Assembly (NCBI RefSeq): GCF_900460245.1
Contig: NZ_UHIP01000002.1
Coordinates: 1-64,000, forward strand
From: Vibrio fluvialis
GTDB taxonomy: Bacteria; Pseudomonadota; Gammaproteobacteria; Enterobacterales; Vibrionaceae
Length of the DNA: 64,000 bases
Direction of reading: 5' to 3'
Under the pieces are notes generated by a model. It had not been told where the DNA came from. It saw nothing but the letters and a program-made list of their open reading frames with translations, and ran no database searches. The position numbers were made by a program, and so were the translations under genes. How positions within the stretch are numbered: the first letter of the stretch is position 1; the number at the start of each line of letters is the position of its first letter. Shown here one piece after another: positions 17,839-26,148 of the stretch.

Positions 17839-18814
17839 AATGACCTTAGTTGAAGCTGTCAACCTGGCTTTGCATTATGAGATGGAACACGATCCGAACG
17901 TGATTGTGCTCGGCGAAGACGTCGGCGACAACGGCGGTGTATTTCGCGCCACCGTCGGCCTCAAAGACAAATTTGGTTTTAAACGCGTGATAGACACGCC
18001 GCTCGCTGAAGCGCTGATTGGCGGTGTGGCCGTGGGCATGGCCACCCAAGGCTTGCGTCCGGTGGCCGAGTTTCAGTTCCAGGGCTTTGTGTTTCCGGCG
18101 ATGGAGCATTTGATGTGCCATGCCGCGCGCATACGCAACCGCACCCGTGGCCGCCTAACCTGCCCGGCCGTGTTCCGCGCGCCATTTGGCGGCGGGATAC
18201 ATGCGCCTGAGCACCACTCTGAAAGTGTGGAAGCCCTGTTTGCGCACGTGCCCGGTTTTAAAGTGGTCGTCCCATCTTCCCCTCAGCGTGCCTACGGTTT
18301 GCTGCTGGCTGCGATTCGCAGCAACGATCCGGTGATGTTCTTTGAACCGAAACGCATCTATCGCACCGTCAAATCCGATGTCACCGACAACGGTGAAGCC
18401 CTGCCACTCGATACCTGCTTTACCCTGCGTAAAGGCCGCGATGTCACGTTGGTCACTTGGGGCGCCTGCGTCGTAGAATCATTACAGGCAGCCAAAACCT
18501 TGTCCGCGCAAGGCATTGAAGTGGAGGTGGTCGATTTGGCCAGCATCAAACCGCTCGACATGAACACCATCTTGCGCTCGCTGGAGAAAACCGGGCGTTT
18601 GCTGGTGGTGCATGAAGCCAGCAAAACCTGCGGCGTCGGCTCGGAAATTCTGGCGCGCGTGGCGGAGCAGGCGATGTGTCTGCTCAAAGCGCCACCCAAA
18701 CGTGTCACCGGTATGGACACCATCATGCCCTACTACAAAAATGAAGAGTATTTCATGATTCAGGAACAGGACATCGTGCTGGCTGCGCGAGAGTTAGTGG
18801 AGGGTTGGAAATGA
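17831..18814 (+). CDS. bkdA2: Branched-chain 2-oxoacid dehydrogenase E1 component, beta subunit
   Basis: E1beta completes the E1 heterotetramer. It has 327 residues, the family norm. It begins TLVEAVNLALHYEMEHDPNVIVLGEDVGDNGGVFRATVGL, with the conserved Glu-Asp of the ThDP pocket. Further on are MEHLMCHAARIRNRTRGR, the HHSES potassium/ThDP-contact segment and a C-terminal transketolase domain (DVTLVTWGACVVESLQAAKTL, then VVDLASIKPLD). The ribosome site GGAGG lies inside the end of E1alpha, and the stop overlaps the E2 start (ATGA), so the three subunits are translationally coupled. Confidence 0.92.
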   Translation: MAEMTLVEAVNLALHYEMEHDPNVIVLGEDVGDNGGVFRATVGLKDKFGFKRVIDTPLAEALIGGVAVGMATQGLRPVAEFQFQGFVFPAMEHLMCHAARIRNRTRGRLTCPAVFRAPFGGGIHAPEHHSESVEALFAHVPGFKVVVPSSPQRAYGLLLAAIRSNDPVMFFEPKRIYRTVKSDVTDNGEALPLDTCFTLRKGRDVTLVTWGACVVESLQAAKTLSAQGIEVEVVDLASIKPLDMNTILRSLEKTGRLLVVHEASKTCGVGSEILARVAEQAMCLLKAPPKRVTGMDTIMPYYKNEEYFMIQEQDIVLAARELVEGWK

Positions 18815-19962
18815 AGTCATTTATGTTACCCGACCTCGGTGAGGGGTTAGCCGAATCAGAAATCGTCGAATGGCATGTCAACGTCGGCGATGTGGTCAAA
18901 GTCGATCAGGTCGTGCTGACGGTGGAAACCGCCAAAGCCACCGTTGAAGTGCCCGCACCTTACGCGGGTAAAATCGTCAGCCGTCACGGCAATGAAGGCG
19001 ATGTGATCAACATCGGCAGTCTGCTTCTGGAAATTGAAGAACTCGACAGCGCTGGCAACGCCATATCCACTACCAAGAAAAAGCAAGACGCGGCGACCGT
19101 GGTCGGCAATGTATCCCACCAGTCACACAATGTGGATGTGGATGACTTCTGGGTGGGCAGCAGCGAGCATGCCAATCCAGCGAAGAAATCACTCTCCGCC
19201 CTGCCCTCAGCCCGCTTGCTGGCGCAGCGTCTCGGAGTGGATTTACAGCGTTTACAAGGCACCGGGCCTGATGGTTTGATTGTCGATAGTGATGTGCAGA
19301 ATGCTGCCGACCAACAGATCCCCGGCACTGAAGTGCTCAAAGGCGCGCGGAGAACCATGGTCAATACCATGACCGAATCGCACCTGCAAGTCGCGGCGGT
19401 CACTATTACCGAAGAAGCCCTGCTGACCGAGTGGAAGCCGGGTGAAGACATCTCGATTCGCCTCATTCAGGCGATTGTCTATGCCTGCCAGCAAGAGCCG
19501 GCGATGAATGCCTGGTTTGATGCCGAAACCATGACCCGCTGCGTGCACAGCACCGTCAATATCGGGATTGCGGTCGACAGCACGCATGGGCTGTATGTGC
19601 CAGTCCTGCGCCGCGCGGATGAGTTTGAACCACAAGCCATGCGTGAATGGCTCGATACCACCGTGCAAGGGATTCGCGAACGCAAAATTGGCCGCGAACA
19701 GTTGCAACACGCCACTATCACGTTATCCAACTTCGGTGCAATTGCCGGGATCTTTGCGACGCCAGTCGTCTCACCGCCTCAGGTCACCATTGTTGGTGCC
19801 GGTCGCATCATCGAAAAAGTGATGATCAAAGACGAGCAATTGATGAACGTGAAAGCAATGCCGCTGTCGATTACCTTCGACCACCGTGCCTGTACAGGTG
19901 GTGAAGCGGCCCGCTTTGCCCGCGCGCTGGTGCAGGATCTGCAACGTCCAAGCGCAACTTGA
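18811..19962 (+). CDS. bkdB: Branched-chain 2-oxoacid dehydrogenase E2 (dihydrolipoamide acyltransferase)
   Basis: E2 is the core acyltransferase that moves the branched acyl group from lipoate to CoA. It has 383 residues. There is one N-terminal lipoyl domain (1-77) with the lipoylated Lys42 in VETAKATVEV, then a linker. The peripheral-subunit-binding domain lies near residues 130-165 (SALPSARLLAQRLGVDLQRLQGTGPDGLI), followed by the catalytic domain. The active-site motif usually written DHRVxDG reads DHRACTGG here: the histidine is kept, and the Asp position is Thr, a variant known in some bacterial E2s. ATG 18811 overlaps the E1beta stop, with GGAGG 7 bases before. No E3 gene follows, so lipoamide dehydrogenase must be shared from elsewhere. 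Confidence 0.92.
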   Translation: MKSFMLPDLGEGLAESEIVEWHVNVGDVVKVDQVVLTVETAKATVEVPAPYAGKIVSRHGNEGDVINIGSLLLEIEELDSAGNAISTTKKKQDAATVVGNVSHQSHNVDVDDFWVGSSEHANPAKKSLSALPSARLLAQRLGVDLQRLQGTGPDGLIVDSDVQNAADQQIPGTEVLKGARRTMVNTMTESHLQVAAVTITEEALLTEWKPGEDISIRLIQAIVYACQQEPAMNAWFDAETMTRCVHSTVNIGIAVDSTHGLYVPVLRRADEFEPQAMREWLDTTVQGIRERKIGREQLQHATITLSNFGAIAGIFATPVVSPPQVTIVGAGRIIEKVMIKDEQLMNVKAMPLSITFDHRACTGGEAARFARALVQDLQRPSAT

Positions 19963-19984
19963 GCAACAGCGAATCTGCTTAACC

Positions 19985-20016
19985 AAAAACCACCTCTTTC
20001 GAAGGTGGTTTTCTTT
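19985..20016 (+). terminator. Terminator after the bkd operon
   Basis: The stem AACCACCT / AGGTGGTT is flanked by A's before and TTCTTTT after. Confidence 0.85.
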
Positions 20017-20270
20017 TGCAGCAACTCATGTGCATGCACAGCCAGCATCGACATCCAAATCAGGGGAAAACTCACGCCTAAAACAGACAAATCAGTCAAA
20101 AATCACACTGCATGATAAAAACTTGAAAATTCCGGAATTTTACCAATAAAACTTATCAACATTAGGTCAATTTAGCCTAACAGTACTGCAATTTCTTTTG
20201 AAAGAGCGCGTATTTTGACCATACTTAACATCAAACCTCACTGTTGAGGTGTGCTCGTTAAGGAGCGGTT

Positions 20271-20444
20271 ATGTTTACCAAAATACTTATGCTCGCTACT
20301 TGTCTAAGTTTCAGCTTTTTTAGCGGTAGCGTTTTGTCTGAAGACCGCGCTGGCAATAGCGCGACAGGCCCCATCGTCATGTGCGAGTTGCCAGACGGTA
20401 CAACAAAGCAATTGCCGATAGTGATATGCCAGCACAATAAGTAA
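20271..20444 (+). CDS. Small secreted protein, 57 residues, unknown
   Basis: I do not recognise this protein. It starts at ATG with a strong ribosome site (AAGGAGCGG, 20260-20268). Residues 1-24 look like a signal peptide (MFTKILMLATCLSFSFFSGS, cleavage around SVLS-ED). The mature part is only about 33 residues, with two cysteines (in VMCELPDG and VICQHNK) spaced to form one disulfide, and is otherwise polar. A clean terminator starts eight bases after the stop, so this looks like an independent short transcript. It lies alone between the bkd operon and the convergent etf genes. Candidates include a periplasmic inhibitor or peptide, but no family can be named. Confidence 0.65.
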   Translation: MFTKILMLATCLSFSFFSGSVLSEDRAGNSATGPIVMCELPDGTTKQLPIVICQHNK

Positions 20445-20451
20445 TCGTTAA

Positions 20452-20478
20452 AAAGGGAGCACAATGTGCTCCCTTTCT
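20452..20478 (+). terminator. Terminator after the 57-residue gene
   Basis: The stem AAAGGGAGCAC / GTGCTCCCTTT has a three-base loop and is followed by CTTTT. Confidence 0.9.
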
Positions 20479-20629
20479 TTTGCCAACCGAACAAACAATC
20501 AGGTCGTGACTTTTGCAAAACTATCAAAAAGTACAACTACAACTTGATTGCTCAAATAAACACAAGAAATATTAAGTTATTAACCCGTTTTTAAAAAAGA
20601 CGCTTTCCAAAACAATTTATTCATTCATC

Positions 20630-21568
20630 TCACACCGATCTAATCAGCTCCGGCATGATCTCAAATAAATCCCCGACCAAGCCGTAGTCGGCGATCTGGA
20701 AAATTGGCGCGTCCGGGTCGCTGTTAATGGCGACGATCACTCTAGAATCTTTCATGCCGGCCAAGTGCTGAATTGCGCCGGAAATCCCCACCGCAATGTA
20801 GAGTTCTGGTGCCACGATTTTACCGGTCTGACCGACTTGCAAATCGTTGGAGACGAATCCGGCATCGACCGCCGCACGTGACGCGCCAATGGCACCGCCG
20901 AGTTTGTCAGCGAGCTGTTCCACCAGTGCGAAGTTTTCTTTACTCCCCAGACCTCGGCCACCGGAAATCACCACTCTGGCGGCAGGCAGTTCGGGACGTG
21001 CGCTTTCCACTTTTTGCTGCGAGACAAACTGCGACGTCGCCGATTCAATAGCGTGATCAACGGTTTTCACCTCCGCATTTCCTCCCGTACTGGCGACGGC
21101 ATCAAAGGCTGAGCTACGAATCGTCATCACTTTGATCGCATCCAGTGATTTCACTTTGGCCAGCGCGTTGCCTGCATAAATGGGGCGAACCACAATCTCT
21201 GGCGATTCAATCGCAATCACATCAGAAAGTTGCCCCACATCGAGCAACGCAGCCACTCGCGGCAGCAGGTTTTTACCAAACGTCGTTGCAGACGCGAGTA
21301 CGTGGGAGTGGTTGCGCGCGATTTCTGCCACCAACGCCGCGCCGTTTTCTGCCAGGCGATGTTCATAAACGGGATTGTCGGCCAGCAGCACATGGCTGAC
21401 CCCCGCACAAGTTTTTGCCGCCTCTGCAACCACGGCACACGCCGCGCCCATCACAAGTACACTCACCTCTCCGCCAATTGCCTTAGCTGCCTGCAAAGTT
21501 CGTAATGTATCCACAGCCAGCACCTGGTTGTTGTGCTCGGCAATGACTAAAATCGATAGTTCGCTCAT
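20630..21568 (-). CDS. etfA: Electron transfer flavoprotein, alpha subunit
   Basis: ETF-alpha holds the FAD that takes electrons from acyl-CoA dehydrogenases (including those in this window) and hands them to ETF-ubiquinone oxidoreductase. It has 312 residues. The C-terminal FAD-binding motif of the alpha subunit is intact: PELYIAVGISGAIQHLAGMKDSRVIVAINSDPDAPIFQIADYGLVGDLFEIMPEL. RVVISGGRGLGSKENF opens that domain. The start is ATG 21568, with AGGAG 5-9 bases upstream; a GTG 15 bases earlier is less likely. It follows etfB by 17 bases on the same strand. Confidence 0.95.
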   Translation of the reverse strand: MSELSILVIAEHNNQVLAVDTLRTLQAAKAIGGEVSVLVMGAACAVVAEAAKTCAGVSHVLLADNPVYEHRLAENGAALVAEIARNHSHVLASATTFGKNLLPRVAALLDVGQLSDVIAIESPEIVVRPIYAGNALAKVKSLDAIKVMTIRSSAFDAVASTGGNAEVKTVDHAIESATSQFVSQQKVESARPELPAARVVISGGRGLGSKENFALVEQLADKLGGAIGASRAAVDAGFVSNDLQVGQTGKIVAPELYIAVGISGAIQHLAGMKDSRVIVAINSDPDAPIFQIADYGLVGDLFEIMPELIRSV

Positions 21569-21585
21569 CTGTTGCTCCTGCACAT

Positions 21586-22338
21586 TCAGCCAATCACTTT
21601 GGCTTCGTTTTTCAGCTTATCCACCAGCTCAGACACACTGGTCACCATCACGCCCGCTTTACGCTCAGGCGGTGGCATGACTTCCATGATTTGCTGATGC
21701 GTGTTGAGCGTTACCCCTAAATCCTCCGCCGTGGTGATGTCTAGCGGTTTGCGTTTGGCTTTCATAATGTTGGGCAGCGACGCGTAACGCGGCTCATTGA
21801 GGCGTAAATCGGTGCTGATGATTGCTGGTAAAGCGAGCTTGAGCGTCTCCAGCCCGCCGTCAATCTCGCGCGTGACCAGCACGGCGTCGCCCTGCACGTC
21901 CACTTTGGATGCGAAGGTGCCTTGTGGGCGCTCTGTCAGCGCCGCCAGCATTTGCGCGACTTGGTTGTTGTCGGTATCGATGGACTGTTTTCCCAGCAGC
22001 ATCAAACCCGGCGCTTCGCTCGCCATCACCGCTTTGAGCAGTTTGGCCACATTGAGCGGCTCGGGCGCACCATCGGTTTGGATGTGAATCGCGCGATCGG
22101 CGCCGAGTGCTAATGCAGCGCGCAGTTGCTCTTGGCAACTGGCATCTCCCGCGGAAACCACAATCACCTCTTCGGCAATGCCCGCCTCTCGCAGGCGAAT
22201 CGCTTCTTCCACCGCGATTTCGCAAAACGGGTTGATGGCCATTTTGACGTTGTTGGTTTCAACGCCAGAGCCATCATTTTTCACTCTGACTTTTACGTAA
22301 GCGTCAACAACACGTTTGACAGCAACTAAGACTTTCAC
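21586..22338 (-). CDS. etfB: Electron transfer flavoprotein, beta subunit
   Basis: ETF-beta is the partner subunit that carries AMP and the recognition loop docking acyl-CoA dehydrogenases. It has 250 residues from a GTG start with AAGGAGG seven bases before. Landmarks are [20 protein letters not shown] at the N-terminus, [16 protein letters not shown], and the ETF-beta signature [46 protein letters not shown], which includes the recognition-loop leucine and the conserved lysines. It is first in the etfB-etfA operon and divergent from ETF-QO; a LiuR-type palindrome lies in the shared spacer. Confidence 0.95.
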   Translation of the reverse strand: MKVLVAVKRVVDAYVKVRVKNDGSGVETNNVKMAINPFCEIAVEEAIRLREAGIAEEVIVVSAGDASCQEQLRAALALGADRAIHIQTDGAPEPLNVAKLLKAVMASEAPGLMLLGKQSIDTDNNQVAQMLAALTERPQGTFASKVDVQGDAVLVTREIDGGLETLKLALPAIISTDLRLNEPRYASLPNIMKAKRKPLDITTAEDLGVTLNTHQQIMEVMPPPERKAGVMVTSVSELVDKLKNEAKVIG

Positions 22339-22575
22339 ACAGCCTCCTTAAGCGCTTGGTCATCCTTGGTGAATGGACCTTAGGGAATGTTGGTGGAATC
22401 AAACTGCTCGGTGATGACTGTTTGATGCGAGCCAAAACATTGTGCTTTCTGGACTGGTTAAATCCCGCATATCAACCACCTTTGACCACCAAACCCATTC
22501 AAACTAACCAGAAAATCATACACTTTCTGCCATTCTCAATGGGTTAAATGAGGTTACTCTTTGAGCTTAGTTGAG

Positions 22576-22591
22576 TTTACGTTTACGTCAA
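22576..22591. promoter_or_regulatory. LiuR-type operator between etfB and ETF-QO
   Basis: TTTACGTTTACGTCAA; its reverse complement TTGACGTAAACGTAAA differs in few positions from the two sites beside liuR. It lies about 50 bases before the ETF-QO start and about 240 bases from etfB. Confidence 0.7.
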
Positions 22592-22639
22592 CTGGACTAT
22601 ATTTAATCCATAAATACCGTTAACGCATGGATGAAAAGC

Positions 22640-24313
22640 ATGGAACGAGAAACGATGGAGTTTGATGTCGTGATTGTTGGCGCAGGCCCGGCAGGACTGG
22701 CTTGCGCGTGTAAACTGGCACAAATCAGCCAGCAGCAAAACGAGCCGGATTTCAGCATTTGCGTGGTCGAGAAAGGCTCTGAAGTGGGCGCGCATATTCT
22801 CTCTGGCGCTCTGTTTGAAACCACGGCTCTGGATGAGCTGTTTCCCGACTGGTCGTCCATGGAGTCGCCGCTGACAACCAAAGTCAGTTCGGATGAATTT
22901 CTCTATCTCACCACCGAATACAACCACATTCGCCTGCCTCACTTTGTGACGCCAAAAACCATGCACAACACAGACAAAAGCTATGTCATCAGCTTGAGCG
23001 AATTGTGCCGCTGGCTGGCCAAACAAGCCGAAAATCTGGGGGTAGAGATCTTCCCCGGCTTTGCCGCAGCCAGCGTCAATTATGACGAAAGCGGCGCTGT
23101 CGTCGGTGTCACCACGTCGGATATGGGGTTAGACAAAGCGGGCAATCAGAAAGCCAATTTCGAACCGGGCATTGAGCTGAAAGCCAAATACACCATTTTT
23201 GCCGAAGGCGCGCGCGGCCATTTGGGGAAAGAGCTGATAGAGCATTTCAAACTCGATGAAGGAAAGCAGCCGCAGCACTACGCGCTGGGTATCAAAGAGA
23301 TCTGGGAACTGCCGGACGATCACCCGCACAACAACGCGGGTGAAGTGATTCACGGCCTTGGCTGGCCGCTGAATGAAACCCACACCACGGGTGGTAGCTT
23401 TCTCTACAAGCTCGGCAACAACCAGATTGCGATTGGTTTGATCACCGATCTCAACTATCACAACCCGTATTTGAGCCCGTTTGATGAGTTTCAACGCCTC
23501 AAACATCACCCGGCGATCAGCAAGCATTTAACAGGCGGTCAGCGCATTGCCTATGGCGCGCGCGCGATTGCCAAAGGCGGCTTGAATTCTTTGCCCAAAC
23601 AGCAATTTCCCGGCGGTTTGCTGATCGGCTGTGATGCCGGCACGCTCAACTTTGCCAAAATCAAAGGCTGTCATACCGCAATGAAATCCGGCATGTTGGC
23701 GGCTGAAGCCATCACACATGCGCTGAAAGCGGGCGATCAACGTCATTTTGAGCCCGATTACGACTCGCTGTTCAAGGCATCCTGGTTGTATGAAGAGCTC
23801 GAACAGTCACAAAACTTCTGCGCCACCATTCACCGCTTTGGCAATGTGGCGGGCGGCGTCATCAACAGCTTCGAGCAGAACATTTGGGGGCCGCTGTTTA
23901 AACGCGCCGCGCCATGGGAGATGGAAGATCCGCACCCGGACCATGTCCGCATCATCGATATTTCACGCTGCACGCCCATTGAGTATCCAAAACCCGATGG
24001 CGTGCTGAGCTTCGACAAACCCTCATCAGTCTTTCTGTCCGGCACGCAGCATGAAGAGAACCAGCCTTGTCATCTGAAACTGACCGATCCTTCTATTCCG
24101 ATTGAAACGCATCTGCCCAAGTTTGGCGAGCCCGCCCAACGCTACTGCCCCGCGGGTGTGTACGAAGTGATTGTGGTCGATGAAGTGCCGCGCTTTCAAA
24201 TCAACGCCGCCAACTGCGTGCATTGCAAAACCTGCGACATTAAAGATCCGTCACAGAACATTATCTGGTGTCCGCCAGAAGGGGGAGGTGGCCCGAACTA
24301 CCGCAATATGTAA
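22640..24313 (+). CDS. Electron transfer flavoprotein-ubiquinone oxidoreductase
   Basis: ETF-QO is a membrane-associated FAD and 4Fe-4S enzyme that oxidises reduced ETF and reduces ubiquinone. It has 557 residues from ATG 22640; ATG 22631 is in frame and equally weak in ribosome site. Residues about 8-40 hold the GxGxxG dinucleotide motif (VVIVGAGPAGLACACKLA). LSGALFET and GCDAGTLNFAKIKGCHTAMKSGMLAAEA are the FAD and membrane-facing regions. The ferredoxin-like end has four cysteines for the cluster: one in RYCPAGVYE and three in NCVHCKTCDIK. Divergence from etfBA and the LiuR-type site support coexpression with leucine catabolism. Confidence 0.95.
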   Translation: MERETMEFDVVIVGAGPAGLACACKLAQISQQQNEPDFSICVVEKGSEVGAHILSGALFETTALDELFPDWSSMESPLTTKVSSDEFLYLTTEYNHIRLPHFVTPKTMHNTDKSYVISLSELCRWLAKQAENLGVEIFPGFAAASVNYDESGAVVGVTTSDMGLDKAGNQKANFEPGIELKAKYTIFAEGARGHLGKELIEHFKLDEGKQPQHYALGIKEIWELPDDHPHNNAGEVIHGLGWPLNETHTTGGSFLYKLGNNQIAIGLITDLNYHNPYLSPFDEFQRLKHHPAISKHLTGGQRIAYGARAIAKGGLNSLPKQQFPGGLLIGCDAGTLNFAKIKGCHTAMKSGMLAAEAITHALKAGDQRHFEPDYDSLFKASWLYEELEQSQNFCATIHRFGNVAGGVINSFEQNIWGPLFKRAAPWEMEDPHPDHVRIIDISRCTPIEYPKPDGVLSFDKPSSVFLSGTQHEENQPCHLKLTDPSIPIETHLPKFGEPAQRYCPAGVYEVIVVDEVPRFQINAANCVHCKTCDIKDPSQNIIWCPPEGGGGPNYRNM

Positions 24314-24349
24314 CTTGCGATTCGCGCGAAACACCATTCGCCAGACACA

Positions 24350-24381
24350 AAAATAGCCACGGTACGTCGTGGCTATTTCAT
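24350..24381. terminator. Bidirectional terminator between ETF-QO and yghU
   Basis: The stem AAATAGCCAC / GTGGCTATTT has an 8-base loop, A-rich before and T-rich after. The two genes converge on it. Confidence 0.8.
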
Positions 24382-24433
24382 TTGATGAGATCGTGTTTTA
24401 TTAAGCGGTTAGCGAGCACCGCTTAAGATGACG

Positions 24434-25294
24434 TTAGGCCGGCTTTTTTGCCAGAGCGGCATCGATATCCGCGGCGCTGTGGCGCTCATCAATGCGCTCC
24501 CACTCTTCGCCCATGGTGCGGTTAACAATGCGACCACGCTGCACAGCAGGACGCTCAGCCATCATTTTCGCCCAGCGTTGTACATGCTTGTAGCTCTGCA
24601 CATCAAGGAACTCGGCCGCGTTATAAGCGTTGCCCAGCGCCAGGTTGCCATACCAAGGCCAAATTGCGATATCGGCAATGCTGTACGCTTCGCCCGCAAT
24701 GAAGGTACCTTTCGCCAGTTGTTTATCCAACACATCCAACTGACGTTTGGCTTCCATCGCAAAGCGGTTGATTGGATATTCAAATTTCTCTGGCGCGTAC
24801 GCGTAGAAGTGGCCAAAGCCACCACCCAGATACGGCGCAGAACCTTGCAGCCAGAACAGCCAGTTCATCACCTGCGCACGTGGCGCCGCGTCTGTTGGCA
24901 GCAAGTGACCGAATTTTTCAGCCAGATAAAACAGGATGTTGCCGGATTCAAATACGTTAATCGGTTCAGGGCCGGAACGGTCAACCATGGCAGGGATTTT
25001 AGAGTTCGGGTTGACGTCAACAAAGCCGGAACCAAACTGGTCGCCATCACCAATACGAATCAAAAATGCATCGTACTCCGCGTCTTTCACGCCCAGCGCC
25101 AGCAACTCTTCCAGCATAATGGTCACTTTCTGGCCGTTCGGCGTACCCATCGAATAGAGCTGAATCGGGTGCTCGCCAATCGGCAGCGTTTTTTCATGGC
25201 GCGCGCCGGAGTCTGGTCGGTTGATACTGGCCCACTGACCGCCGTTTTCGCTGTCCATGGTCCAAACTTTTGGTGGTACGTATTGGTTTGCCAT
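24434..25294 (-). CDS. yghU: Glutathione S-transferase family protein (YghU, disulfide-bond reductase type)
   Basis: This is a cytosolic Nu-class glutathione transferase homologue of 286 residues, close to E. coli YghU (288). It has the family's long N-terminal extension (YVPPKVWTMDSENGGQWASINRPDSGARHEK). A thioredoxin-like domain follows (IQLYSMGTPNGQKVTIMLEELLALGV, then NSKIPAMVD with the cis-proline and FESGNILFYLAEKFG with the glutathione-binding Glu-Ser). The C-terminal helical domain has SIADIAIWPWYGNL. Family members reduce small disulfides and hydroperoxides with glutathione. The start has GGAAAC upstream. It is a single gene converging on ETF-QO. An inverted repeat in its leader (ATAGGGGT / ACCCCTAT, 25335-25367) might be regulatory. 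Confidence 0.92.
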   Translation of the reverse strand: MANQYVPPKVWTMDSENGGQWASINRPDSGARHEKTLPIGEHPIQLYSMGTPNGQKVTIMLEELLALGVKDAEYDAFLIRIGDGDQFGSGFVDVNPNSKIPAMVDRSGPEPINVFESGNILFYLAEKFGHLLPTDAAPRAQVMNWLFWLQGSAPYLGGGFGHFYAYAPEKFEYPINRFAMEAKRQLDVLDKQLAKGTFIAGEAYSIADIAIWPWYGNLALGNAYNAAEFLDVQSYKHVQRWAKMMAERPAVQRGRIVNRTMGEEWERIDERHSAADIDAALAKKPA

Positions 25295-25442
25295 TGTGTT
25301 TCCTTATCTTTGTTGGAGTTCGGCACTACAAGATATAGGGGTGGTTGGTGAAGATAAAAACCCCTATTTGCTCATTTACTTAGAACCTTAAGTTATGGCT
25401 TGGTCTGAGTGAGAATAAGACCGCCGCCGTGCCGTTTCTCTT

Positions 25443-25931
25443 TCAAAACGAATGCAAAGTCCGGCGCATCACGCACGCTCCTTCGCCATAACACTCCGAC
25501 ACTTCAACGTCTGCCAAGGGAGTAAAGTCGTGGCGCTCCCAGAACGCGGCAGATTCCTGAACCGATACCAAGCGGATGTCGGCGCAGTTCAGTATTGCGC
25601 CAACATCAACGATACGCTCCACCAGTCGCGAGCCGACGCCCTGACCTGCCACCCGGTTTGAGACGGCGAGATCGTGTAAAAACAGCGTTTCGCCTGCGCA
25701 ATCTGAGGGCAGTTATTTATGCAGTTTGGGAGGCTGCGCCCGATTCCAGGTATGGGCGATAACATACGCATCGACCTTATCTCACGTCCGGAACACAAAA
25801 CAACTCTGCGGCGACTGACGCCACTTGCTCTGCAACACCGCCAGTTTTTCCGGCGCGACTTCGGTGTACATTTCGTGTTGTACCGCCAGAATTCCCGGCC
25901 ACATCGCGTCGTCAATATTGGTAATCACCAT
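25443..25931 (-). pseudogene. GNAT-family N-acetyltransferase inactivated by two nonsense codons
   Basis: Reading from ATG 25931 to the stop at 25443 gives 163 codons in a single frame with no indel, interrupted by TGA at 25784-25782 (codon 50) and TAA at 25715-25713 (codon 73). The decoded parts fit a GNAT enzyme: MWPGILAVQHEMYTEVAPEKLAVLQSKW, then VDAYVIAHTWNRAQPPKLH, then LFLHDLAVSNRVAGQGVGSRLVERI. The last includes the acetyl-CoA pyrophosphate loop (Q/R-x-x-G-x-G/A type). The C-terminal end is FWERHDFTPLADVEVSECYGEGACVMRR. Single base changes (for example from GGA and CAA) would explain both stops. Translation from an internal start would lack the first half of the fold, so it is very likely non-functional. 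Confidence 0.85.
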
Positions 25932-26148
25932 ACGTCTCTCCCTGCATCGAAAACCCAGTTTTCACTATTCACACGCATTCCTCAAATGAATATCACATTT
26001 TGAAACACTTCACCGAGATGCAAAATATTTCCCCGAAATGCACAGCGAGCCGCGGTGGTGATCTCTTAAAGTCATGGCGAGCGAAAAATAAAACCGGTTT
26101 CAGACCGGAGCGCTCACAGGAAACATGTCATAACAATAAGGGAAAACC

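Noticed and set aside
24428..25351. A 307-codon plus-strand frame opposite the yghU-type gene
   Set aside because: Antisense shadow; the minus strand encodes a full-length, motif-complete glutathione transferase.
25335..25367. Inverted repeat ATAGGGGT / ACCCCTAT upstream of yghU, considered as a terminator or operator
   Set aside because: The loop is 17 bases, there is no T-run on the relevant strand, and no known regulator motif matches. Mentioned only with the gene.
25589..25915. A 108-codon frame overlapping the GNAT pseudogene on the same strand
   Set aside because: The sequence is Arg/Cys-rich without fold-like pattern. The GNAT sense lies in the other frame, which is continuous apart from two stops.
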